Source of the DNA: Winogradskyella algicola
GTDB lineage: Bacteria > Bacteroidota > Bacteroidia > Flavobacteriales > Flavobacteriaceae
Assembly (NCBI RefSeq): GCF_005869935.1
Contig: NZ_SZQF01000007.1
Location: forward strand, 124,001-188,000
Length of the DNA: 64,000 bases
Direction of reading: 5' to 3'
Under the pieces are notes generated by a model. It was given only the letters and a program-made list of their open reading frames with translations. It did no database searches and was not told the origin of the DNA. This document shows positions 39,807-48,938 of this stretch, one piece after another. A program made the translations under genes and the position numbers. Every line of letters begins with the position of its first letter. The first letter of the stretch is position 1.

Positions 39807-40169
39807 TTATTTGTTTATTTGATAATTACGTAACGCATTTAGCATGTTAGTTATTTTTTCGATTTTAGTCCTTGCTAAGATATAATCATTCTCAGATATA
39901 AAGCCTAAATCTTTCCCAATTATTAATTGATTAAGAACTTCCATTGCAGAACTAAACGATATAGTAGTGAAATGAGCTTTATCTTTTTGAGTTTTCCTTG
40001 AGGTACCTTCAGCTAAATTTGATGAAATTGATATTGAAGCTCTTCTAAGTTGACTTATTAAGCCAAATTTTTCTTCAGTAGGAAAGGATTCAGTAATTGA
40101 ATACATTAATTTAACTAGAGAAACGGATTCTTGCCAAACTTCTAACTTTTCAAATGAATATATTTTCAT
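39807..40169 (-). CDS. Four-helix bundle protein (23S rRNA IVP family)
   Basis: A 120-residue four-helix bundle protein of the family first seen in intervening sequences of 23S rRNA genes. Typical features are FEKLEVWQESVSLVK at the start and the ISISSNLAEGTSRKTQKDKAHF core. Here it is not inside an rRNA gene but between the DUF6452 and rlmD genes, 32 bp after the rlmD stop. Function unknown. Confidence 0.85.
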   Translation of the reverse strand: MKIYSFEKLEVWQESVSLVKLMYSITESFPTEEKFGLISQLRRASISISSNLAEGTSRKTQKDKAHFTTISFSSAMEVLNQLIIGKDLGFISENDYILARTKIEKITNMLNALRNYQINK

Positions 40170-40201
40170 CCCTCAAATAAACTAATCAACGAATAAACAG
40201 T

Positions 40202-41656
40202 TTAACCTTTTTCAAACAATACTACAGTTTCAATATGAGCAGTATGCGGAAATTGATCAACCAAACTTAACTTTTTTATTTGATATCCTGCATGTAATAA
40301 TTGCTCTGTATCTCTAGCTTGTGTAGCAGGATTACAAGATACATAAACCAAACGGTCTGCATTAAGGTTTATTATTTTTTTTAGGGTTTTTGGCGCAATA
40401 CCAGCTCTTGCAGGATCTAAAATTATAGTACGTATCTTATTTTGATATTCTGGATGCTCCGATAAAAATTTACCAACATCAGCAGCATAGAATTCTAAGC
40501 CTTTTATATTGTTTCGCTTAGCATTTTCAATTGCATCTTCTATAGCCGAAGCTACAATATCTACACCAACAATTTTAGTGTTATTTGCTTCACTTGCTAC
40601 AATTTGTCCGATAGTTCCTGTTCCACAGAAAAGATCTAAAACTACCGTATTGTCTATAGCTTCTTTATTTTCTAAAGCATAGTCAACTACTTTAGAATAT
40701 AGTTTTTCGGCACATTTAGGATTGGTTTGAAAAAAGCTTTTCATGCTAATTTCAAAATTGAGGCCTAATAATTCTTCAACTATTTTATCTTCTCCATAAA
40801 CTAATTGAATACTTCCTGTAGTAGCTATAGTTCTGTCTCCAACCTCATCATTAATTGTGTGAAGTAAACCAGCAATTCTATCACCAAATAGTTGTGCTAA
40901 ATAGTTTGCAAAGGCATCTAAATCAAATTGGTCTAAGTCGTAAGAAGTTGTTACAAGATTAAAAAGTAATTTATTTGTCTTGTAAGATTTTCTAACCACA
41001 AAATATCTAAAGAACCCTTCCTTTTTTGGGCCATGCCATGGTGCTAAGCCCGTGTGCTTACAGTATGCTCTAATATCTTTCAGGTGGTTTTCAACTTCAG
41101 CATCAAAAAGGCCAGAATCACTATTTAGATTATCTCCACACCACCAAAGTCCTCTGCGTTTAAAACCTAGCGTAAACTCATCCACATCTGTATTTGCTTC
41201 ACGATCAAAACCAATAGCAGAAAACCCATATTCCATTTTATTACGATAGTGAAAGGTATTTGGTGAACTCACAAATTCATCAAACTTAGAGTCAATATCT
41301 TTTACTTTACCAATACGTTTAAAAAGTTCTAAAGTACTTTGCTTCTTATACCTATGTTGTTTTTCTATGGGTAAATTAATGTAAGGTGCGCCAGGAATAT
41401 CTTGGTAAGGCATTTCTACTTCATCTTCCGAAGGTTTTAAAATCTCTAAAAGCTTGCACTCTGCATATTTTTTACTCGACTTTTTTACCTGAGCCTTGAC
41501 TAACTGTCCTGGTAAAGTGTTGGGTACAAAGACTACAAATTCACCATGTTCATTTCTAATTCGGCCAATACCTTTACCTCCAAAAGCATAGTCTTCTATT
41601 AAGATATTTAAAGTTTCTCCGCGTTTTACAAACTTGTTTCGTTCTCGTCTTGGCAT
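40202..41656 (-). CDS. rlmD: 23S rRNA (uracil-C5)-methyltransferase RlmD
   Basis: A 484-residue RNA m5U methyltransferase, RlmD/RumA type, which methylates U1939 of 23S rRNA with SAM. It has an N-terminal TRAM domain (VKRGETLNILIEDYAFGGKG) and the catalytic domain with VLDLFCGTGTIG (SAM site), ILDPARAG and the nucleophile motif VYVSCNPATQARD. I start it at 41656 (MPRRERNK); the frame is open for another 59 codons, but that stretch lacks family similarity and would run into the rocD promoter region. The iron-sulfur cysteines of E. coli RlmD are not obvious at the N-terminus. Confidence 0.92.
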   Translation of the reverse strand: MPRRERNKFVKRGETLNILIEDYAFGGKGIGRIRNEHGEFVVFVPNTLPGQLVKAQVKKSSKKYAECKLLEILKPSEDEVEMPYQDIPGAPYINLPIEKQHRYKKQSTLELFKRIGKVKDIDSKFDEFVSSPNTFHYRNKMEYGFSAIGFDREANTDVDEFTLGFKRRGLWWCGDNLNSDSGLFDAEVENHLKDIRAYCKHTGLAPWHGPKKEGFFRYFVVRKSYKTNKLLFNLVTTSYDLDQFDLDAFANYLAQLFGDRIAGLLHTINDEVGDRTIATTGSIQLVYGEDKIVEELLGLNFEISMKSFFQTNPKCAEKLYSKVVDYALENKEAIDNTVVLDLFCGTGTIGQIVASEANNTKIVGVDIVASAIEDAIENAKRNNIKGLEFYAADVGKFLSEHPEYQNKIRTIILDPARAGIAPKTLKKIINLNADRLVYVSCNPATQARDTEQLLHAGYQIKKLSLVDQFPHTAHIETVVLFEKG

Positions 41657-41934
41657 TAATCGTAAATTAGTCTGCAAATATAGTCGCATTTTAGTAATTG
41701 CCTCAAAGAATTTGGAGTCAACTTTAGTCCAAATAATTCGTAAATATTTATTAATTTGCACACCTCTAGGGATGATTTCTCTCCCACGCTGCTTTTTCGA
41801 GACTTCACCATTACTTCTAAACATGGTACGCAAAGTCTTTGAAAGAATAAAGGTAGAGTAGGAAATCGCTAAACGAGGTTTGACAATTCATAATACTCGT
41901 TTGGTTTTGTTTAATTTTTTTAAATATTTTGAAG

Positions 41935-43212
41935 ATGGCTGTTTTAGACCACATTTCGTCGCAAGAAGCGATGGCACTAGAGAATAAATATGGTGCACAG
42001 AATTATCATCCCTTACCCGTAGTACTTAGCAAAGGTGAGGGTGTTTATGTTTGGGATGTAGAGGGTAAAAAGTATTATGACTTTTTATCTGCGTATTCCT
42101 CATTAAATCAAGGGCATTGTCACCCAAAAATTGTGAATGCCATGACAGAGCAAGCACAACGGCTTACATTAACTTCTAGAGCATTTTATAATGATATGCT
42201 CGGACGCTATGAAAAGTACGCAACTGAGTATTTTAAGTTTGACAAAATGTTGCCTATGAACTCTGGTGCAGAGGCTGTAGAAACAGCTTTAAAGCTTTGC
42301 AGAAAATGGGCTTATGAGGTAAAAGGCATTGATTTAAATAAAGCAGAAATCGTAGTCTGTAAGAACAATTTTCATGGAAGAACAACAACCATTATATCAT
42401 TTTCTAACGATCCTGTAGCCCGTAAAAACTTTGGACCATATACAGGCGGATTTATAAAAGTTGAATATGATAATTTGAAAGAATTAGAAGAGGTACTCAG
42501 CACTAATCCTAATGTAGCAGGTTTTATGGTCGAGCCAATTCAGGGTGAAGCTGGTGTATATGTACCAAGTGAAAACTACTTAAAAGAGGCTAAAGCACTT
42601 TGCGAAAAGTATAATGTTCTTTTTATTGCAGATGAAGTACAAACAGGAATCGCACGTACAGGTAGATTATTAGCGACGTGTGGGAATTGCACATGTCCAA
42701 ACAAAGATTGTTCTGGTACACCAGATGTAAAACCAGATATTTTAGTTTTGGGTAAGGCATTAAGTGGTGGATTGTACCCTGTTTCTGCTGTTATGGCTAG
42801 TAATGAGATTATGAATGTTATTCAGCCAGGAAACCATGGAAGTACTTTTGGTGGTAACCCAATTGCTGCTGCAGTAGCAATTGCTGCTTTAGAGGTAGTG
42901 AAAGAAGAAAATTTAGCTGAAAATGCAGATTACCTTGGAAAGATTTTTAGAGCAGAAATGAATAAGTATATTCAAGAAAGCACTATAGTAAGTTCCGTAA
43001 GAGGGAAAGGGTTACTAAATGCTATCGTTATAAATGATGATGAAGATAGTGATACAGCATGGAATATTTGTCTTAAGCTCAGGGACAATGGGCTATTGGC
43101 AAAACCAACTCATGGTAATATTATAAGATTTGCACCACCTTTGGTAATGACTGAAGAAGAACTGTTAGACTGTGTGTCTATAATTATTAAGACACTAAAA
43201 GAATTTGAATAA
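41935..43212 (+). CDS. rocD: Ornithine aminotransferase
   Basis: A 425-residue PLP-dependent class III aminotransferase that converts ornithine and 2-oxoglutarate to glutamate semialdehyde and glutamate. Signatures are the [14 protein letters not shown] region, [26 protein letters not shown] and the PLP lysine in [11 protein letters not shown] cysteine-rich insert ([11 protein letters not shown], about 245-255) could bind a metal and is not part of the classical enzyme core. Start at the ATG 41935 (MAVLDHISS). Divergent from rlmD; followed by a strong bidirectional terminator. Confidence 0.93.
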   Translation: MAVLDHISSQEAMALENKYGAQNYHPLPVVLSKGEGVYVWDVEGKKYYDFLSAYSSLNQGHCHPKIVNAMTEQAQRLTLTSRAFYNDMLGRYEKYATEYFKFDKMLPMNSGAEAVETALKLCRKWAYEVKGIDLNKAEIVVCKNNFHGRTTTIISFSNDPVARKNFGPYTGGFIKVEYDNLKELEEVLSTNPNVAGFMVEPIQGEAGVYVPSENYLKEAKALCEKYNVLFIADEVQTGIARTGRLLATCGNCTCPNKDCSGTPDVKPDILVLGKALSGGLYPVSAVMASNEIMNVIQPGNHGSTFGGNPIAAAVAIAALEVVKEENLAENADYLGKIFRAEMNKYIQESTIVSSVRGKGLLNAIVINDDEDSDTAWNICLKLRDNGLLAKPTHGNIIRFAPPLVMTEEELLDCVSIIIKTLKEFE

Positions 43213-43222
43213 TCAATAAAGT

Positions 43223-43262
43223 CAAAAAAAATACCACGATAATATTATCGTGGTATTTTTTT
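43223..43262. terminator. Bidirectional terminator between rocD and the CCC-motif gene
   Basis: A perfect inverted repeat (arms AATACCACGATAA / TTATCGTGGTATT) is flanked by A- and T-runs and serves both convergent genes. Confidence 0.9.
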
Positions 43263-43277
43263 ATTCATAATTACGTA

Positions 43278-43640
43278 TTATCTACATCCAGCATTCTCAG
43301 CGGCTTCGTAGATTTGTTGCATGGATTCTGCAGGTACATTAGGGTTGTTTTCAAACATACCTATATACCAATCAAAGAATGCACAAGGGCTAACCATTAC
43401 CCAGATAATAAAAGCGAGGCCAATGAAAGATATGAACAATGATACAATGGCAAATGTTCTTGCGCTTTTCATTGCTGGTCCATTGCTATAGGCTTCTGGT
43501 GTAGCGTTAAATTTTTTAAGCTCTTGATTAGCAATCACAATTGCTATTATAGCTGTAACTGTACCAAGTCCATAGGCACAACAGCATATTATTCCAATTA
43601 CAGATAAGATGTAAACTAGTGTAGTGTTGAGTTTTTGCAT
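43278..43640 (-). CDS. CCC-motif membrane protein
   Basis: A 120-residue protein with two to three membrane segments. The first (about 8-32) contains the consecutive cysteines ICCCAYGLGT that give the CCC-motif membrane protein family its name. Residues 62-90 form another hydrophobic segment. It is encoded 12 bp after a DUF2752 gene, its usual partner in flavobacteria. Function unknown. Confidence 0.85.
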   Translation of the reverse strand: MQKLNTTLVYILSVIGIICCCAYGLGTVTAIIAIVIANQELKKFNATPEAYSNGPAMKSARTFAIVSLFISFIGLAFIIWVMVSPCAFFDWYIGMFENNPNVPAESMQQIYEAAENAGCR

Positions 43641-43652
43641 AAATAAAGTTAA

Positions 43653-43952
43653 TTAGTTAATAAATAGTTTTAAAGTATAATTAATAACAGCTGCTAAAAG
43701 TGTTAAGCTTGCCAGTCCCAATTTAATTTTTTCACTATGTCTTATTTTTATAACCATATCGAAAATAAGAAATACAAAAAATAGTATCATAGGATAAAGA
43801 GCAGGATACATTGTAAATGACGCTACCAAATCACCCTTAAGCAAAAGTGCTACTGAGCGCTGAAAACCACAGCCTATGCACTCAAAACCAAAGTGTTTTT
43901 TACTCGCACATGATAGCATGTAGTCGTCTAAGCCTTTCAAAAGTATAAACAT
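43653..43952 (-). CDS. DUF2752 family membrane protein
   Basis: A 99-residue protein with the DUF2752 signature: a cysteine-bearing motif FECIGCGFQRS near the N-terminus, then two membrane helices (about 48-66 and 74-95). Function unknown. Operon with the CCC-motif gene. The start is uncertain: ATGs at 43952 and 43919 are both possible, and I keep the longer one because GLDDYMLSC looks like conserved family sequence. Confidence 0.82.
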   Translation of the reverse strand: MFILLKGLDDYMLSCASKKHFGFECIGCGFQRSVALLLKGDLVASFTMYPALYPMILFFVFLIFDMVIKIRHSEKIKLGLASLTLLAAVINYTLKLFIN

Positions 43953-44041
43953 AAAGCTAATTTAATAATTTACATTTACTTTAAATAGTATTAGAATAAT
44001 TGTCTTATACCTTATTTTTGCTTAGAATTATTATAATACAT

Positions 44042-44269
44042 ATGAATATTTCTAGAGTTATTAATCTTATTTGTGTAGTTGTTGGTGGTATAGTTGCTAT
44101 ATACGCTCAAGCTGGAGAAAAACAGAACACTTACCTTTTAATGGGCGGTATTATTCTCTTAATGTTTGGTATTTACAGAACATCGCGAAATATTCCAAGT
44201 AAATACGAAAAGCAGGAAGAAGAATCTTTTGTGAAATCTGAACCTATAGAAGATGATAAAGAGAGGTGA
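44042..44269 (+). CDS. Small two-helix membrane protein
   Basis: A 75-residue protein with two membrane helices (about 4-20 and 29-44) and a charged C-terminal tail rich in Glu/Lys. Start at the ATG 44042 (MNISRVINL), 22 bp after a -7 element TATTTTTG (44013-44020). Its 3' end overlaps the Smr gene start by 17 bases, so the two are coupled. Function unknown. Confidence 0.82.
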   Translation: MNISRVINLICVVVGGIVAIYAQAGEKQNTYLLMGGIILLMFGIYRTSRNIPSKYEKQEEESFVKSEPIEDDKER

Positions 44270-44807
44270 TGTAGTTGAAACAATAGATGATGCTATAAAA
44301 GGAACTGTTAAACGAGTTTCAGGCACAGTCGTTATTATTGAAGACGTTGATGGTTTTGAGTTTCAGTTTGACGAAAACGAACTGATGCTTGTGCACACCA
44401 ACAGATCATTAGATAATGCTATTTACGATACTGATTTTGAGTCTGTGAAAAAAGAAAAAGAGACTTCAAAACGAAAAACTGTACCAACGTTTAAGCCAAA
44501 AGAGCGTCATGCTCCAAAATTTGAAGTCGATTTACACATACACCAACTTACCGACTCCACAAAAGGCATGACTAATTTTGATATGATGAATCTACAGTTG
44601 GATACTGCAAGAAGACAATTAGAGTTTGCCATCCGAAAGCGTATTCCAAAAATGGTATTTATCCATGGCGTAGGAGAAGGCGTTCTACGACAGGAGCTCG
44701 AAACCCTTTTAGGACGTTACAACAATGTTCAGTTTTACGATGCTGACTATAAAACTTATGGTATAGGTGCTACTGAAGTTAGGATTTTTCAGAATTTAGA
44801 GCCATAA
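44253..44807 (+). CDS. Smr-domain (MutS2-type) protein
   Basis: A 184-residue protein with an N-terminal SH3-like/DUF2027 part (about 1-50, GDVVETIDDAIKGTVKRVSG), a charged linker and a C-terminal Smr domain (about 90-184). The Smr motifs VDLHIHQL and FIHGVGEGVLRQEL are clear; such domains nick or bind nucleic acid in mismatch repair, recombination or ribosome rescue. It lacks the MutS ATPase. Coupled to the small membrane protein gene before it. Confidence 0.88.
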   Translation: MIKRGDVVETIDDAIKGTVKRVSGTVVIIEDVDGFEFQFDENELMLVHTNRSLDNAIYDTDFESVKKEKETSKRKTVPTFKPKERHAPKFEVDLHIHQLTDSTKGMTNFDMMNLQLDTARRQLEFAIRKRIPKMVFIHGVGEGVLRQELETLLGRYNNVQFYDADYKTYGIGATEVRIFQNLEP

Positions 44808-44816
44808 ATTGTGTTG

Positions 44817-45734
44817 TTATTCTTCTATAACAATATCGTAAGTTAATGTTCCAAAATCTATATCTGTACCAGATAATATTTCTAGATTAGCACCAGTAAC
44901 TAAAAAATTAACCGTCACGGTTCTAGTATATGTGTTACCTCCAATATGTTCTATTGGACCATAATTGGTGTTTTCTAAAGGATTAAGATAATGATACTCT
45001 AATTCACCGTTTTCGTCATTGTTACGGTTTGACAAATTTCTAGGGCTTTGGGTATCCGTACTATCTTCATCTATCGTTGGCACTCCATCACCATCGTCAT
45101 CAGTATCTAAATAATCAGGTGTACCATCATTATCAGTGTCAAGAGGGTTTGTTGTCGGGTCATCGTCATCGTCATTATCGTTTAATTCATCTACAGTCAA
45201 AACATTGTCATTATCATCATCTTGGTCTTGGTAATCTGGTATACCGTCTAAATCAAAATCATCATCCGTTAAATCTCCGTTGCCATTTCTATCTTCGAAA
45301 ATGTTAGGTATACCGTCGTTATCATCATCCATAACAGTCACAGTAGCTAATACTGTACCTCCATTTTCAGCTTCGTAGTCTTCAATAATGGTCAAGTCTC
45401 CAGAAGGTACTAATTCACAGAGTTCGTTATTGCCCAAACTTCTGTTGTAAGTCCTATATAAAAATCTAACGGATGACTCATTGATGTTAAATTCAGTAGG
45501 ATCATCAACAGGTGTAGCTTCCGTAAATGGAAATTCTTCATTAGCACCTCTTGGTATAATTAATGATAAGGACTCATTAGGATCCTCTCTTGTATCGTAA
45601 ATAAGAAAAGAATTAGTGTTGTTGGTACATAAATCTAATTCTTTATCAAATTCCAAATCTACCGTAATAATATCACCATCATCACAGGCAGTTAAAAGTA
45701 GAAGGACAAAAATTATAAAAAAGTGGCGCATCAT
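44817..45734 (-). CDS. Lipoprotein with aspartate-rich calcium-binding repeats
   Basis: A 305-residue lipoprotein (lipobox LTAC near residue 16). The middle part (about 130-235) is a run of DxDxDG-type repeats such as DDDNDGIPN and DTDNDGTPDY, similar to thrombospondin type 3 or dockerin-like calcium loops. The last 70 residues form a beta-rich domain. A -7 element TATTTTTG (45758-45751) lies 16 bp before the ATG, so the leader is very short. Surface or periplasmic location is likely; function unknown. Confidence 0.82.
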   Translation of the reverse strand: MMRHFFIIFVLLLLTACDDGDIITVDLEFDKELDLCTNNTNSFLIYDTREDPNESLSLIIPRGANEEFPFTEATPVDDPTEFNINESSVRFLYRTYNRSLGNNELCELVPSGDLTIIEDYEAENGGTVLATVTVMDDDNDGIPNIFEDRNGNGDLTDDDFDLDGIPDYQDQDDDNDNVLTVDELNDNDDDDDPTTNPLDTDNDGTPDYLDTDDDGDGVPTIDEDSTDTQSPRNLSNRNNDENGELEYHYLNPLENTNYGPIEHIGGNTYTRTVTVNFLVTGANLEILSGTDIDFGTLTYDIVIEE

Positions 45735-45809
45735 AAGCTTACATTTTGAACAAAAATAATGGATTTGTAAAATTATAACGTTGCATTATCTAAATAATTT
45801 TATTTGCGA

Positions 45810-45817
45810 TATTTTTG
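45810..45817 (+). promoter_or_regulatory. -7 promoter element of the cysteine desulfurase gene
   Basis: TATTTTTG matches TAnnTTTG and lies 4 bp before the ATG, which predicts a leaderless or nearly leaderless mRNA. Confidence 0.6.
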
Positions 45818-45821
45818 CACT

Positions 45822-46967
45822 ATGAAGCAAGTATATTTAGATAATGCGGCTACTACAGCTTTGCGACCAGAAGTTATAAAACGTATGGCAGAAGTCCTTG
45901 CCAATACTTACGGTAATGCCTCTTCTACACATAGTTTTGGACGCTCGTCTAAAGCTTTATTAGAGCAATGTCGCAAGAATATTGCTGGCTATTTTAATGT
46001 ATCTGCTTCTGAGATTGTTTTTACCTCAGGTGGTACAGAAGCAGATAATTTAGCTTTGCGTAGTGCTGTTAGAGATTTAGGTGTCACAGAAATTATTACT
46101 TCAAAAATAGAGCATCATGCTGTATTACATACAGCGGAACAACTGCAAAAGGAATATAATGTTAAGCTCAATTTTGTTAATCTTGATGCCTGCGGAATGG
46201 TAGATTACATGCATCTTGAAAACTTGTTAAAATCTTCTAATAAAGCTATTGTGAGCTTAATGCATGTAAATAATGAAATAGGGAATATCCTAGATATAGA
46301 GCGTGTAGCTAAGTTATGTAAGGATAACGATGCTTTGTTTCATTCTGATTGTGTGCAGTCTGTAGGGCATTTTAAATTAGATTTACAAGACATACCAATC
46401 GATTTTTTTGCAGCTAGTGCTCATAAATTTCATGGACCTAAAGGTGTAGGATTCTGTTTTGTTAGAAAAGAGTCTGGATTAAAACCTCTGATTTTTGGTG
46501 GTGAGCAAGAGAGAGGTCATAGAGCAGGTACAGAGTCTATTCATAATATCGTAGGTATGGACGAAGCTCTTAGAATAGCATATAACAATATTGAAATTGA
46601 AAGAGAAAAAATTACTTCAATTAAGAGCTACTTCATTAATCAGCTAAAAAAAGTAATTCCGTCAGTAAGTTTTAATGGAGGTTGTGAGGATAATGTAAAA
46701 AGTACATATACTTTAGTTAATGTCTGCTTACCTTTGGAGCCATCAAAGGCACCGATGCTTCAATTTCAATTAGACCTTAAAGGTATTGCTTGCTCAAAAG
46801 GAAGTGCATGCCAAAGTGGTAGCAGTCAACAATCTCATGTGCTTTCAGAAATTCTTGATGAAGAAAAATTAAAGTACCCTTCTGTGCGATTTTCCTTTAG
46901 TGCTTTCACGACTAAAAAAGACATTGATTATACCGTTAATGTTCTTAAAGAAATCATCAGTGCTTAA
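45822..46967 (+). CDS. Cysteine desulfurase (NifS/IscS family)
   Basis: A 381-residue PLP enzyme that takes sulfur from cysteine as a persulfide for iron-sulfur clusters or tRNA thiolation. Seen are VYLDNAATTALRPEV, the PLP histidine in SKIEHHAV, the Schiff-base lysine in SAHKFHGPKG and the active cysteine in GSACQSGSSQQS. The ATG at 45822 is used because the -7 element ends at 45817; a frame extension to 45804 would lie within the promoter. The 3' end overlaps the convergent T9SS gene by 11 bases. Not linked to an isc or suf operon here. Confidence 0.9.
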   Translation: MKQVYLDNAATTALRPEVIKRMAEVLANTYGNASSTHSFGRSSKALLEQCRKNIAGYFNVSASEIVFTSGGTEADNLALRSAVRDLGVTEIITSKIEHHAVLHTAEQLQKEYNVKLNFVNLDACGMVDYMHLENLLKSSNKAIVSLMHVNNEIGNILDIERVAKLCKDNDALFHSDCVQSVGHFKLDLQDIPIDFFAASAHKFHGPKGVGFCFVRKESGLKPLIFGGEQERGHRAGTESIHNIVGMDEALRIAYNNIEIEREKITSIKSYFINQLKKVIPSVSFNGGCEDNVKSTYTLVNVCLPLEPSKAPMLQFQLDLKGIACSKGSACQSGSSQQSHVLSEILDEEKLKYPSVRFSFSAFTTKKDIDYTVNVLKEIISA

Positions 46968-48801
46968 TGATAATCTTATCAGATTTTACTGTGTTAGCTT
47001 TTGAAGTTACATTAACAATATACACACCTTCACTCAAACCTTCGGTTGACAATTGGTAACGGTTAGATACAGAGTCGTAGATTTGATTCAACATTCGTTT
47101 TCCAGCTACATCAAAAACTTCAATAGTTTTTACATCTAAACCATTTGGGTTAATTACAGATAATTGTTGAATATTATTATCCTGACGAATTGTTAAATCA
47201 CTAAACTCAAGGTCATCAATACTTAATGCTTGTCCTGGTATAAATACAATTTCAAAACGGTCTGTATAGTTACCTGGCTCTATGTTTAAGTCATAGTGCT
47301 GGATTCTCAAATCCACATATAAGTTTTCTTCAATGTCATGAATATAAATCCCTTGACTGTCATCAAAATTCTGAATATCAAAAATTCTAAAACGTAGTGG
47401 TTGTTGTGCTTCAATATCTACTACTAATGGGATAGTAAGCGTTTCATCAAAAGGGTAAGCCAGGCCAGAAAATGCTCTGTCATTTTGTGTAAAATAAGCG
47501 TCAGAAGCATAATTATCTGATCTATGTAGTTCTAAACCTCTATCATGTCCAAAGGTTGCCGTATCATGAAAATTTAAAAGCATCTGTCTAACATACTTAG
47601 ACTCATTTACCGTGAATTCAACATTAACCCTAAATCGTTTATAGTCTGGTGGAATAATGGGTAGTCCATTATCTTGAAATTGAATCTCTTCCGAATCAGA
47701 ATCATCATTAGTTACACCTCTAAAGAAGTAGCTCTGGGCACCCTCTTTTTCGTAAACACGATGAGCGTTTTTAGCTCTTACAGTACCTGTTGTAGTTGCA
47801 CTACCTTCAACCATAAACCCTTGTCCTATAGGTATGTATCGTTGAGCCATTTTAGTTCCATTTGCTGGCGGTCCAGGTGGTAAAGGCAACACATTATCCT
47901 GTTCATCATATTTAAAAAATACAGCAGGTGTATTGGATATAATAACACCTGAAGCATCTATAGAAAATTCAGAATAACCACCTACATAATCTTGTAAAAC
48001 ATGCGATTGTGTAGCCGGTAAACTAGCATCTTGTTCCCAATAAAAAAGTGTCCCTTCAATAGCATTTAAATTATCAGCATCATGAATAAAAGCGGCTGAA
48101 TCAATAGCGCTAGGATAAGGATTTCCCACTAAAGTAAATTGACCTGCCGCAACTGGACTTCCTATGGTACCATTATTCGGTTTACCTCTAAAATCATAAT
48201 CAGTATTACCTATAACTCCTGTTCCGGAACCTTTCATTGTAAATCCTAATCCTGGAGCGATATCTATGTTGGCATTACCTGGAGTAGCTGCTGGGATCCA
48301 TTCACTATATTCATCAGAACTCACAAACATCCATAACCAACGTGTCGAAATCAATAATGGATTTGCTGCCCCATTATATGCTGTGGAAAATGCACTGTCA
48401 TTACTATCAATTAAATTTGGAGTCCCAAGGAGAGGGTCGTCTAATTGATTCACTCTAAAATCATTGTTTACTGAGGTATTGGATAAAATTCCACCTACGG
48501 GAGAACACCAATAGTTATAAGCCCATTGGTTTACTGTACCATTTTGGTATACACTTAACTCACCTGTACCAGAGTTACCTACATTATTTCCTTGCAGTAA
48601 TTGGGCTTCGTTACGAAGATAAATGTGGCTGTTGGCATCTAGATTAACATGATCTGTTACAAATAACGGCGCAACATCAGGTGCTGGTGTAAATCCGTTT
48701 CCATCTACATAGATGTAGCTTCCGTTGCTTACAAATAAATCTGATTGTGCTGAGGCCACACTAAAACATAGCAATAGGCATGCGATGAGGGTATTTTTCA
48801 T
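46957..48801 (-). CDS. T9SS type A sorting-domain protein
   Basis: A 614-residue secreted protein with a signal peptide (MKNTLIACLLLCFSVASAQ), a long beta-rich region containing YWCSPVGG, a motif common in flavobacterial surface proteins, and a C-terminal sorting domain (about 535-614: SIDDLEF, SEGVYIVNV, KSDKIIIKH). Export by the type IX system and surface attachment are expected. A -7 element TAAATTTG (48868-48861) lies about 60 bp upstream. Function unknown. Confidence 0.85.
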   Translation of the reverse strand: MKNTLIACLLLCFSVASAQSDLFVSNGSYIYVDGNGFTPAPDVAPLFVTDHVNLDANSHIYLRNEAQLLQGNNVGNSGTGELSVYQNGTVNQWAYNYWCSPVGGILSNTSVNNDFRVNQLDDPLLGTPNLIDSNDSAFSTAYNGAANPLLISTRWLWMFVSSDEYSEWIPAATPGNANIDIAPGLGFTMKGSGTGVIGNTDYDFRGKPNNGTIGSPVAAGQFTLVGNPYPSAIDSAAFIHDADNLNAIEGTLFYWEQDASLPATQSHVLQDYVGGYSEFSIDASGVIISNTPAVFFKYDEQDNVLPLPPGPPANGTKMAQRYIPIGQGFMVEGSATTTGTVRAKNAHRVYEKEGAQSYFFRGVTNDDSDSEEIQFQDNGLPIIPPDYKRFRVNVEFTVNESKYVRQMLLNFHDTATFGHDRGLELHRSDNYASDAYFTQNDRAFSGLAYPFDETLTIPLVVDIEAQQPLRFRIFDIQNFDDSQGIYIHDIEENLYVDLRIQHYDLNIEPGNYTDRFEIVFIPGQALSIDDLEFSDLTIRQDNNIQQLSVINPNGLDVKTIEVFDVAGKRMLNQIYDSVSNRYQLSTEGLSEGVYIVNVTSKANTVKSDKIIIKH

Positions 48802-48938
48802 GCTTAATAAAATTTACAACTATAGCTTAGTAGGGTAACCTAAAGTGAATTAGACTATTACAAATTTAAAAATTTTAAGGGATCTAAGGGAGCAATACAA
48901 CGAGGATTTGAGCAGTTTCGCTAATAATTTAGAATATT

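Noticed and set aside
41657..41833. 59-codon upstream extension of rlmD
   Set aside because: The extension lacks similarity to RlmD and runs into the divergent rocD control region; MPRRERNK at 41656 is a normal start.
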